5,272 nt of DNA from B16-G9 sp964455635 (lineage in GTDB: Bacteria > Bacteroidota > Bacteroidia > Bacteroidales > F082), in NCBI GenBank assembly GCA_964455635.1, contig CAYVWX010000224.1:1-5272 (forward strand), written 5' to 3'. Positions 1-5,272 of the stretch are shown here, piece after piece. Both the position numbers and the translations under genes were made by a program. Position 1 is the first letter of the stretch; every line of letters starts with the position of its first letter. The notes below the pieces were generated by a model. That model ran no database searches, was not told the DNA's origin, and worked only from the letters and a program-made list of their open reading frames with translations.

Positions 1-484
1 TGGCCGGATAGAGTCTGTTTTTTATCTCTTCAAGTTTTTTAAGGTTTGCTAACACACGAGGATTCGTTTCTCTGAATTGCTTTTCGTCAAACGTATCGCC
101 AAATCTTTTAGCCGCTTTAGCCACCTCTTTATCAATCTTAGCTTCTATTTTTGCCATAAAGTCTTCTACCAAAACATCGGCACGGTAACGCTTTTTCGAA
201 TCTTTATTATCAATTAAAGGGTCGCTGAAAGCATCCACATGTCCCGAAGCTTTCCAGGTTGTCGGATGCATAAAAATGGCTGCATCAAGGCCAACAATAT
301 TTTCATGAAACTGAACCATGGATTTCCACCAGTATTCACGGATATTCTTTTTGAGTTCCACCCCGTTTGGGCCGTAGTCGTAAACAGCACTTAATCCGTC
401 GTAAATTTCACTGCTTTGAAAAACAAAACCATACTCTTTGGCATGGGAAATAATTTTTTTTAGTACATCTTCTTGTTTTGCCAT
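1..484 (-). CDS. glyS: Glycine--tRNA ligase (single-chain class II type), N-terminal part
   Basis: This cytoplasmic enzyme attaches glycine to tRNA-Gly. I translated the reverse strand from the ATG at 484-482; it stays open for 161 codons to the window edge, so roughly the first third of a protein of about 500 residues is present. The N-terminus reads MAKQEDVLKKIISHAKEYGF and is followed by SSEIYDGLSAVYDYGPNG and then LKKNIREYWW. This Y-DYGP-G...WW block is the hallmark of the dimeric GlyRS shared by archaea, eukaryotes and many bacteria, as opposed to the alpha2-beta2 GlyQ/GlyS type. Next comes MHPTTWKASGHVDAFSDPL, the conserved segment around class II motif 1. A charged Lys/Glu/Asp-rich stretch near residues 125-160 fits the insertion seen in this family. 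The leader is A/T-rich with no Shine-Dalgarno sequence and no clear TAnnTTTG box, so it may be co-transcribed with the carbamoyltransferase gene 106 nt upstream. The family call is very secure; the C-terminal part is not visible. Confidence 0.95.
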   Translation of the reverse strand, partial: MAKQEDVLKKIISHAKEYGFVFQSSEIYDGLSAVYDYGPNGVELKKNIREYWWKSMVQFHENIVGLDAAIFMHPTTWKASGHVDAFSDPLIDNKDSKKRYRADVLVEDFMAKIEAKIDKEVAKAAKRFGDTFDEKQFRETNPRVLANLKKLEEIKNRLYPA

Positions 485-510
485 CTTATTACTTTATTAT
501 CTATAAAATC

Positions 511-539
511 AAAAAATCAACAGCACTTTCAGTGGCCTG
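511..539 (-). terminator. Weak hairpin plus T-run between the carbamoyltransferase gene and glyS
   Basis: Read on the minus strand, CAG(GC)CACT-GAA-AGTGCTG can fold into a stem of four plus three base pairs with a two-base bulge and a three-base loop. It is followed by a T-rich run (TTGATTTTTTG). It lies about 50 nt after the upstream stop codon and just before glyS. The stem is short, so it could at most be a partial terminator or attenuator. It may also be chance in A/T-rich DNA. Confidence 0.25.
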
Positions 540-590
540 TAATTAAACCATCTAAAGCACCATTGCATACGCTTTTGCACATTCCGAATT

Positions 591-1613
591 TTAATCCCCC
601 AAAGTGGCTACCATTACAGCTTTAATAGTGTGCAGTCTGTTTTCGGCTTCATCAAAAACCACCGAATGCTCCGACTCAAACACTTCGTCGGAAACTTCCA
701 TTTCGCCGTTGGCAACAACAGGATATTTTTTTCCGAATTTAGCAGCAATTTCTTTACCCATTTTAGTTTGGTTGTTATGAAATGCAGGCAGACAGTGCAT
801 AAATTTAACCTTTGGGTTTCCTGTTTTGGTAATCATATCCATGTTAACCTGATAAGGGCCCATCACTTTAATGCTTTCTTCCCATTTTTCGTCGGGATCG
901 CCCATGGATACCCACACATCGGTATATAAAAAGTCGCAGTCTTTCACTCCTTCTTCAACATTATCGGTAACGGTAATTACAGCTCCGGTTTTTTTGGCAA
1001 TATCGTTACAAAGCGCCACCAGCTCAGGCGAAGGATGAAACTGTTTTGGTGCCACGGCTCTAAAATTCATTCCCATCTTTGCAGCGCCCACCATCAGGCT
1101 GTTACCCATATTGTTTTGAGCATCGCCAATAAAAGCGAAAGTAACCTGATGAAGCGGCTTGTCGGAGTGTTCCTGCATGGTCATAAAATCGGCTAAAATC
1201 TGTGTGGGATGATACTCGGTGGTTAGTCCGTTCCATACAGGTACACCGGCGTACTTGGCGAGTTCCTCCACAATATCCTGTCCAAAACCACGATATTCAA
1301 TACCATCGTACATACGGCCCAACACACGGGCAGTATCTTTCATCGATTCTTTGGTTCCTATTTGAGAACCGCTGGGGCCCAGGTAGGTAACACTGGCTCC
1401 CTGATCGTGGGCGGCCACCTCAAATGCACATCGGGTACGGGTTGACGATTTTTCAAAAATCAGGGCAACATTTTTATTTTTTAAATGTGGTTGCTCGCTA
1501 CCGGTATATTTTGCTTTTTTCAAATCGGCAGCAAGATCCAACAAAAAATTAATCTCTTTGGGAGTGAAGTCCAACAACTTCACAAAATTTCTGTTTCTAA
1601 GGTTAAATGCCAT
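591..1613 (-). CDS. argF: Ornithine carbamoyltransferase, E. coli ArgF/ArgI (ArcB-like) type
   Basis: This cytoplasmic enzyme transfers the carbamoyl group of carbamoyl phosphate to L-ornithine to give citrulline, in arginine synthesis or, in reverse, in the arginine deiminase route. At 340 residues it matches the family length. Carbamoyl phosphate-binding motifs are visible: STRTR at residues 57-61, GRMYDGIEYRG at 99-109 and HPTQ at 135-138. The ornithine side is shown by DVWVSMG at 232-238, with the SMG loop, and by the catalytic HCLPA at 273-277. The C-terminal helix ENRLHTIKAVMVATL is intact. The SMG loop and the close match to the E. coli sequence favour ornithine over the N-acetyl- or N-succinylornithine used by the divergent transcarbamylase of many Bacteroidota. 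The start ATG at 1613-1611 suits the family N-terminus. No Shine-Dalgarno sequence is seen; a TAnnTTTG box lies about 60 nt upstream. The sequence cannot separate an anabolic argF from a catabolic arcB role, since no arcA or arcC neighbour is present. Confidence 0.95.
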   Translation of the reverse strand: MAFNLRNRNFVKLLDFTPKEINFLLDLAADLKKAKYTGSEQPHLKNKNVALIFEKSSTRTRCAFEVAAHDQGASVTYLGPSGSQIGTKESMKDTARVLGRMYDGIEYRGFGQDIVEELAKYAGVPVWNGLTTEYHPTQILADFMTMQEHSDKPLHQVTFAFIGDAQNNMGNSLMVGAAKMGMNFRAVAPKQFHPSPELVALCNDIAKKTGAVITVTDNVEEGVKDCDFLYTDVWVSMGDPDEKWEESIKVMGPYQVNMDMITKTGNPKVKFMHCLPAFHNNQTKMGKEIAAKFGKKYPVVANGEMEVSDEVFESEHSVVFDEAENRLHTIKAVMVATLGD

Positions 1614-1675
1614 AACTACTAATTTTTTATTATTGATGAATCAACAAATATTTATATTAATCTTTTTAAGAGCCG

Positions 1676-1683
1676 CAAAAGTA
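1676..1683 (-). promoter_or_regulatory. Bacteroidota -7 promoter element for the carbamoyltransferase gene
   Basis: On the minus strand this reads TACTTTTG followed by C, an exact match to the TAnnTTTG consensus of the Bacteroidota housekeeping sigma factor. Transcription would begin a few bases further, giving a leader of roughly 55-60 nt before the ATG at 1613. No convincing -33 TTG is present at the expected distance, which is common for such promoters. Confidence 0.6.
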
Positions 1684-1781
1684 ACTATTTTAAAAACATA
1701 ATTGAGGTAACATTAAGAGAATAGTTTACACTGATTTACTATTACAGATAAAACATTTTTACAAGATAAAACCTCAATTAA

Positions 1782-1814
1782 TTGTTCCGGCGAAGTAAAT
1801 AGGAATACCTTTGC
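1782..1814 (+). promoter_or_regulatory. Bacteroidota promoter of the HI0933-family flavoprotein gene
   Basis: TACCTTTG at 1806-1813, followed by C, is an exact TAnnTTTG match. A TTG at 1782-1784 lies 21 nt upstream as a possible -33 element. The last G of the -7 box is only 7 nt before the ATG at 1820, so transcription should start at or within a base or two of that ATG. The box also covers the TTG codon at 1811, which argues against TTG as the translation start. Confidence 0.6.
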
Positions 1815-1819
1815 AAACA

Positions 1820-3061
1820 ATGGACAGATATGACGTTATAGTGGTTGGTGCAGGGCCGGCCGGACTATTGGCAGCGGGAAGTGCTGCAGAAAATGGAGGC
1901 CGGGTGCTGGTTTTGGAAAAGATGAAACAACCGGGACGCAAACTGCTTATCACCGGAAAAGGGAGGTGCAATATTACCAACAGTGCACCTGTAAGCGAGT
2001 TTATTACCCATGTTTATCCCAAAGGGCGATTTTTAAAAAATGCTTTTTCGCAGTTTTATTCACAAAATATTATTCGCTTATTGGTAAAATACGGCGTGGA
2101 AGTAAAGCTGGAACGGGGCGGACGCTATTTTCCGGCCGGTAATAAAGCTGCCGACGTATTAAAGGCTTTGCTTAAATGGTTAGACACCTTAAACGTAGAA
2201 ATAAGGTGTAACCAAAAGGTTGAAGGCCTGTTGATTGATGATGGAAAAATAACCGGATGTAAAGCCAACGGCAGTGTATTAAAAGCAGATAAATTAGTAG
2301 TAGCCACAGGAGGCAAATCGTATCCCGCCACCGGATCAACAGGCGACGGGTACAAGTTGGCTAAAGCGTGTGGCCATACCATTGAAAAACCAATTCCGGC
2401 TCTTGTTCCGTTGGAAACAAACGGCATAACCGCTCAAAGATTACAGGGACTCACCTTGAAAAACATAAATGCTGTTGTTTGGTCCAACGGTAAAAAAACT
2501 GGCGAAGCTTTTGGAGAGATGATTTTTACTCACTTCGGATTGTCGGGGCCTGTTATTTTAACATTAAGCCGTTTGGTGGTAAAAGAGTTGCAAAAAGGTA
2601 ACAAAGTTGAGGTGAGTATCGACCTGAAGCCTGCTCTTGACGACCAAAAGCTCGACAGAAGACTGCTTCGCGATTTAAACGAAATGGGTAAAAAGCAGTT
2701 GAGCAACATTTTCAGAAGTTGGCTGCCGGCTTCCTTAATCCCTGTTTTTGTTGACAAATTAAATCTTGACCCGCACAAAGAAGGCCATCAGGTATCTTCA
2801 AAAGAGAGAAAAAAAATAAGAGTATTGTTAAAAGACCTGCGTTTTACTATTTCCGGAAACCGAACGTTTAAGGAGGCAATTATTACAGCGGGTGGTGTTC
2901 CCACCAATGAAATTACAGCCAAAACCATGGAATCCAAATTAATAAAAGGCCTCTATTTTGCCGGAGAAATTATTGATTTGGATGCCGAAACCGGTGGTTA
3001 CAACCTGCAAATAGCCTATTCAACCGGATGGCTTGCCGGAAAGTCGTGTATGAACGAGTGA
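1820..3061 (+). CDS. NAD(P)/FAD-dependent oxidoreductase of the HI0933/YhiN/BaiN family
   Basis: This is a predicted soluble flavoprotein of 413 residues, normal for the family. Numbered from the ATG at 1820, the dinucleotide-binding motif GAGPAG lies at residues 10-15, with the ribose-binding acidic residue E33 at the end of strand two. Family signatures follow: GRKLLITGKGRCNITN at 39-54, GGKSYPATGSTGDGY at 164-178, FTHFGLSGP at 236-244, ITAGGVPTNEI at 355-365 and FAGEIIDLDAETGGYNLQ at 380-397. The last closes the FAD site. The start is set by the match of MDRYDVIVVGAGPAG to E. coli YhiN (MERFDAIIIGAGAAG). An in-frame TTG at 1811 would add three residues but sits inside the promoter. Family members include BaiN, implicated in bile-acid 7-dehydroxylation in Clostridium scindens, but most are uncharacterised and the substrate here is unknown. 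The gene stands alone, divergent from the carbamoyltransferase gene and 218 nt ahead of rplS. Confidence 0.92.
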   Translation: MDRYDVIVVGAGPAGLLAAGSAAENGGRVLVLEKMKQPGRKLLITGKGRCNITNSAPVSEFITHVYPKGRFLKNAFSQFYSQNIIRLLVKYGVEVKLERGGRYFPAGNKAADVLKALLKWLDTLNVEIRCNQKVEGLLIDDGKITGCKANGSVLKADKLVVATGGKSYPATGSTGDGYKLAKACGHTIEKPIPALVPLETNGITAQRLQGLTLKNINAVVWSNGKKTGEAFGEMIFTHFGLSGPVILTLSRLVVKELQKGNKVEVSIDLKPALDDQKLDRRLLRDLNEMGKKQLSNIFRSWLPASLIPVFVDKLNLDPHKEGHQVSSKERKKIRVLLKDLRFTISGNRTFKEAIITAGGVPTNEITAKTMESKLIKGLYFAGEIIDLDAETGGYNLQIAYSTGWLAGKSCMNE

Positions 3062-3207
3062 TGAAAAGGAAATATTCATCGTGATGACGTAACTGTTTTA
3101 ATTGCAAAAATAATTGTCAAAATACTCAAATTATAACACGCTGTGTATCATATCATAACAAGATTATAAAATGATATATTTTTCTCGCGAAAAAAAATCA
3201 GTGCACA

Positions 3208-3241
3208 TTGCTTTAATATTAAATAAATAGGTGTATATTTG
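3208..3241 (+). promoter_or_regulatory. Promoter of rplS
   Basis: TATATTTG at 3234-3241, followed by C, matches TAnnTTTG exactly. A TTG at 3208-3210 is a possible -33 element, though the 23-nt spacing is at the long end. Transcription would begin near 3246-3249, giving a leader of about 30 nt. The rest of the 3062-3279 gap is A/T-rich. It holds a 7-bp inverted repeat (ATATCAT at 3150-3156 and ATGATAT at 3171-3177) and no gene that I can see. Confidence 0.6.
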
Positions 3242-3279
3242 CACTCATTTTTGAAAAACCACTCCAAATCTGTAATAAA

Positions 3280-3633
3280 ATGGGTAAGAACGAATTAATC
3301 AAATTAGTAGAAGAAAGTGTTGAGGTAAAAAAATTCCCCGCTTTTAAAGCAGGAGACACCATTACCGTTACTTATAAAATTAAAGAAGGTAACAAAGAGC
3401 GTTTGCAAAAATTTACCGGTGTTGTGTTACAACGCGCCGGAAGCGGACCTACTGCCACTTTCACCATTAGAAAAATTTCGGGCAACGTTGGTGTTGAGCG
3501 TATTTTTCCAATTTCTTCACCTTTTATCGAAGAAATTAGTGTTAACAAAGTGGGTGTTGTTCGCCGTGCCCGTATTTTCTACTTCAGAAAACTCAGAGGT
3601 AAAAAAGCCAGAATCAAAGAGAAAAGAATGTAA
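3280..3633 (+). CDS. rplS: Large ribosomal subunit protein bL19
   Basis: bL19 is a component of the 50S ribosomal subunit that sits at the interface with the 30S subunit. The 117-residue product has the expected length and full domain. Visible family features are F-AGDTI-V at residues 22-29, KERLQKFTGVVL at 39-50, the GSGPTATFTIRKIS segment at 54-67, GVGVERIFP-like NVGVERIFP with SPFIEEI after it, and the basic C-terminus RRARIFYFRKLRGKKARIKE that contacts rRNA. The ATG at 3280 is preceded by an A-rich leader without a Shine-Dalgarno sequence. The usual partners seen beside this gene in other bacteria (rpsP, rimM, trmD) are absent; the gene has its own promoter and terminator and looks monocistronic. 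The identification is secure. Confidence 0.98.
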   Translation: MGKNELIKLVEESVEVKKFPAFKAGDTITVTYKIKEGNKERLQKFTGVVLQRAGSGPTATFTIRKISGNVGVERIFPISSPFIEEISVNKVGVVRRARIFYFRKLRGKKARIKEKRM

Positions 3634-3652
3634 TCTTTGTTTTAAATTTAAT

Positions 3653-3685
3653 AAAAACCCGGTTTTGTTGAAATCGGGTTTTTTT
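3653..3685 (+). terminator. Strong intrinsic terminator after rplS, possibly bidirectional
   Basis: A 13-bp stem pairs 3653-3665 with 3671-3683, with one G-T wobble and a five-base TGTTG loop. The core is ACCCGG against TCGGGT. A run of seven T residues (3679-3685) follows, 20 nt after the rplS stop codon. On the minus strand the same stem ends in TTTTTAT, so it could also stop transcripts coming from dtd, whose stop codon lies 75 nt away. Confidence 0.88.
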
Positions 3686-3760
3686 ATATCCGTACTTTCA
3701 ACAAATCCGGTTGTATAATTCCTTAAACAGTAATACTTTATAATCAGGTTCCTGTTTTGA

Positions 3761-4213
3761 TTATGCCTTATTTTTAGTATCTATAATTATGGTAACCGGT
3801 CCTGAATTTACAAGATCAATCTCCATCATAGCTCCAAATTCGCCGGTAGCCACCGGTTTGCCCAAAAGCAGTTCCATTTCACTTACAAAACTGTTATACA
3901 AAGGAATGGCATGTTCGGGCCGGGCGGCTTTAACATACGAAGGCCGATTGCCTTTTTTTACCAAAGCATGTAAGGTAAATTGGCTTATTACCATTATTTC
4001 GCCACCAATATCTATAACCGAAAGATTCATAACATGATTTTCATCGTCAAAAATGCGTAATCTTGATATTTTACCGGTAAGCCATTTTACGTCTTCATGG
4101 GTATCGGCCTCTTCAATACCCAAAAGAATCAGCATACCTTTATTTATGGCTGATTTTATGCTTCCGTTGATGGTTACCGAAGAAGATTTAACACGCTGAA
4201 TTACTACCCTCAT
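3761..4213 (-). CDS. dtd: D-aminoacyl-tRNA deacylase (DTD1 family)
   Basis: This cytoplasmic proofreading enzyme hydrolyses D-aminoacyl-tRNAs (and mischarged glycyl-tRNA-Ala), recycling the tRNA and keeping D-residues out of proteins. The 150-residue product begins MRVVIQRVKSSSVTING, the standard DTD N-terminus. Active-site motifs are intact: SQFTL at 77-81, KKGNRPSY at 86-93, GEFGAMM at 124-130 and NSGPVT at 136-141, which contains the cross-subunit Gly-cisPro pair (G138-P139). An in-frame ATG at 4273 would add 20 residues, but these match nothing in the family and the ATG at 4213 gives the canonical protein. It is convergent with rplS and divergent from pdxJ, so it is probably transcribed alone. 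Confidence 0.96.
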   Translation of the reverse strand: MRVVIQRVKSSSVTINGSIKSAINKGMLILLGIEEADTHEDVKWLTGKISRLRIFDDENHVMNLSVIDIGGEIMVISQFTLHALVKKGNRPSYVKAARPEHAIPLYNSFVSEMELLLGKPVATGEFGAMMEIDLVNSGPVTIIIDTKNKA

Positions 4214-4230
4214 AGATTTTAATTTTGAAA

Positions 4231-4238
4231 CAAATATC
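4231..4238 (-). promoter_or_regulatory. Possible -7 element for dtd
   Basis: The minus strand reads GATATTTG, one mismatch from TAnnTTTG, about 18 nt upstream of the dtd ATG. No clear -33 element accompanies it. It is the best candidate between dtd and pdxJ on this strand but could be chance. Confidence 0.25.
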
Positions 4239-4322
4239 AGAAATAAATACATTCCTCGTTGAAAAGCACACATAATTCACAATTTCCTTTAAACCTTACC
4301 CGCAAACGCAACTGAAATATAG

Positions 4323-4330
4323 TACCTTTG
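4323..4330 (+). promoter_or_regulatory. Bacteroidota -7 promoter element of pdxJ
   Basis: TACCTTTG followed by C is an exact TAnnTTTG match and is identical to the box ahead of the flavoprotein gene. It lies 25 nt before the pdxJ ATG, so the leader should be about 18-21 nt. I see no good TTG at the -33 distance. Confidence 0.6.
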
Positions 4331-4355
4331 CTCATTCATTTTTTAACAGTAAATT

Positions 4356-5126
4356 ATGACCCGATTAAGTGTAAACATCAACAAGATAGCTACTTTACGA
4401 AATGCCAGGGGTGGTAATATGCCCGATGTTCAGAAAGTGGCACTCGATTGTGAACGATTTGGAGCGCAGGGTATTACAGTCCATCCGCGTCCCGATGAAC
4501 GTCATATCACCTACAGGGATGTGGAACTTTTAAAACCACTGATTACCACCGAGTTTAATATTGAAGGAAATCCCATCCCCCGGTTTATCGACCTTGTATT
4601 AAAACACAAGCCCCATCAGGTTACACTGGTTCCGGACGACCCCAATCAGTTAACTTCCGACCATGGATGGAACACCATCAAACATCGTGATTTTTTAACC
4701 GACACCATCGCCGCCTTTAAAGAAGCCGGCATACGTACTTCTATTTTTGTGGACCCCGACCCTAAAATGGTGGAATATGCTAAGTTAACCGGAACCGACC
4801 GCGTAGAACTTTATACCGAAAGCTATGCAGCCATGTTTGCTAAAGATAGAGAAAAGGCTGTTGCTCCGTTTGTTGAAGCTGCTAAAGTTGCCAAAGAGGC
4901 AGGACTCGGCCTTAATGCAGGCCACGATCTGAATTTGGAAAACTTATCTTTCTTTATTGATAACATTCCCTGGACGGATGAGGTTTCCATTGGCCATGCC
5001 CTGATATGCGAATCACTCTATCTGGGACTGGAAAATACTATTAGGATTTATCGGAGGGAGTTAAGAGTTAGGAGTTGGGAGTTAGGAGTTGGGAGTTGGG
5101 AGTTAGGAGTTAGGAGTTGGGAGTAA
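4356..5126 (+). CDS. pdxJ: Pyridoxine 5'-phosphate synthase with a repeat-encoded C-terminal tail
   Basis: PdxJ condenses 1-deoxy-D-xylulose 5-phosphate with 3-amino-2-oxopropyl phosphate to form pyridoxine 5'-phosphate, the ring-closing step of DXP-dependent vitamin B6 synthesis. It is a cytoplasmic TIM-barrel protein. Motifs seen are SVNINKIATLRNARGG at residues 5-20, TVHPRPDERHI at 41-51 (H43, R45 and H50 match E. coli H45, R47 and H52), FNIEG with E70, VTLVPD at 89-94, GLNAGHDL at 185-192 with H190, and SIGHAL at 211-216. The catalytic core is complete and ends about residue 234, where Bacteroidota homologues normally stop within a few residues. Here residues 235-256 are encoded by a 7-bp tandem repeat and read as RSWELGV, GSWELGV, RSWE after a short lead-in. 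The gene ends in tandem TAA codons (5124-5129). The ATG at 4356 is the family start. The identity is secure; whether the tail matters is unknown. Confidence 0.96.
   Translation: MTRLSVNINKIATLRNARGGNMPDVQKVALDCERFGAQGITVHPRPDERHITYRDVELLKPLITTEFNIEGNPIPRFIDLVLKHKPHQVTLVPDDPNQLTSDHGWNTIKHRDFLTDTIAAFKEAGIRTSIFVDPDPKMVEYAKLTGTDRVELYTESYAAMFAKDREKAVAPFVEAAKVAKEAGLGLNAGHDLNLENLSFFIDNIPWTDEVSIGHALICESLYLGLENTIRIYRRELRVRSWELGVGSWELGVRSWE
5058..5124 (+). repeat. Heptanucleotide tandem repeat GAGTTRG overlapping the 3' end of pdxJ
   Basis: Nine contiguous 7-bp units run from 5058 to 5120, followed by a partial GAGT at 5121-5124. The sixth base is A or G: unit 1 is GAGTTAA, and units 2-9 carry A, G, A, G, G, A, A, G at that position. 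The array lies entirely within the last 22 codons and stop of pdxJ. It is strongly strand-biased: no C occurs on the plus strand from 5053 to 5135. Similar heptamer arrays are known in intergenic DNA of other bacteria, notably cyanobacteria. Whether this family recurs in this genome cannot be seen from one window. Confidence 0.95.
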
Positions 5127-5272
5127 TAATTTGTGCAATAATATAATGATAGTCATACTGAAGCGAAGAGTTGGTAAGTAGCAATTGCGGTGAAAAAATA
5201 TGTGATGAAGTTTTAAGATTTTGAATTTTAAATTTGGAGTTTACCCTGTGGAATAGTTGCTTTGCAAATTCA
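5127..5272. other. Non-coding 3' flank of pdxJ with possible repeat remnants
   Basis: I find no gene, RNA gene or clear terminator in these 146 nt. GTCATACTGAAGCGAAG at 5152-5168 resembles, from memory, interspersed intergenic repeats in Bacteroidota that begin GTCAT-CTGA and contain CGAAG. One stray GAGTTGG heptamer lies at 5168-5174. The A/T-rich stretch around 5210-5240 has repetitive TTTTAA/AATTTT character. The segment looks like repeat debris, but this is a visual impression only. Confidence 0.3.

Noticed and set aside
630..929. Plus-strand open frame of 99 codons antisense to the carbamoyltransferase gene
   Set aside because: It is a shadow of a well-conserved gene on the other strand, with no independent start signal or protein family resemblance. 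The same holds for the other overlapping frames in the window.
3150..3177. Inverted repeat ATATCAT/ATGATAT upstream of rplS as an operator
   Set aside because: Such short A/T palindromes are expected by chance in this A/T-rich gap, and no regulator gene is nearby.
3740..3764. Inverted repeat ATAATCA/TGATTAT at the end of dtd as a terminator
   Set aside because: The arms are seven A/T-rich pairs with an 11-nt loop, they overlap the stop codon, and no T-run follows on the minus strand.
4214..4273. A 20-residue N-terminal extension of dtd with a hydrophobic stretch resembling a signal peptide
   Set aside because: The family begins at MRVVIQRV, and the enzyme acts on tRNA in the cytoplasm. The extension arises only because the frame happens to be open upstream of 4213.
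5107..5271. A minus-strand frame without stops from the window edge to about 5107, which might be the end of a convergent gene
   Set aside because: It has no recognisable protein similarity, its sequence is dominated by A/T-rich simple motifs, and it runs into the heptamer array. A gene starting outside the window cannot be fully excluded.
1..5272. A novel multi-gene system, mobile element, CRISPR array or defence locus
   Set aside because: All intact genes belong to well-known families, no transposase, integrase or spaced direct repeats are visible, and the gene order gives no sign of a functional cluster.

Overview
The window looks like ordinary chromosomal housekeeping DNA from a member of the Bacteroidota. 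Three things support this. Four of the genes are preceded by a match to the Bacteroidota sigma -7 element TAnnTTTG, and each match continues as TTTGC. No gene start has a recognisable Shine-Dalgarno sequence; the leaders are A/T-rich. The proteins are of Bacteroidota type, for example PdxJ beginning with the SVNINK form of its first motif. The order within the phylum cannot be settled from this window.

Layout, left to right. Positions 1-484 (-) hold the N-terminal third of glycyl-tRNA synthetase, cut by the window edge. Positions 591-1613 (-) hold an E. coli-type ornithine carbamoyltransferase. A divergent promoter region at about 1614-1819 separates it from a flavoprotein of the HI0933/YhiN/BaiN family at 1820-3061 (+). 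An A/T-rich gap of 218 nt with a promoter leads to ribosomal protein L19, rplS, at 3280-3633 (+), which ends in a strong intrinsic terminator at 3653-3685. Convergent to it is dtd, D-aminoacyl-tRNA deacylase, at 3761-4213 (-). Divergent from dtd is pdxJ, pyridoxine 5'-phosphate synthase, at 4356-5126 (+). The last 146 nt hold no gene that I can support.

The genes do not form one pathway. Three concern translation (glyS, rplS, dtd), one arginine metabolism, one vitamin B6 synthesis, and one is a flavoprotein of uncertain substrate. Most appear to be single transcription units with their own promoters; glyS may be read through from the carbamoyltransferase gene.

I see no new multi-gene system, defence island, mobile element, CRISPR array or RNA gene. 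The most unusual feature is at the end of pdxJ. A heptanucleotide tandem repeat (GAGTTRG, nine units plus a partial one, 5058-5124) has become the last 22 codons of the gene and adds a Trp-rich repetitive tail to a protein that normally ends at about residue 235-238. The A/G variants of the repeat are phased so that no in-frame stop occurs. A second point of interest is that the flavoprotein mRNA is predicted to be leaderless or nearly so.
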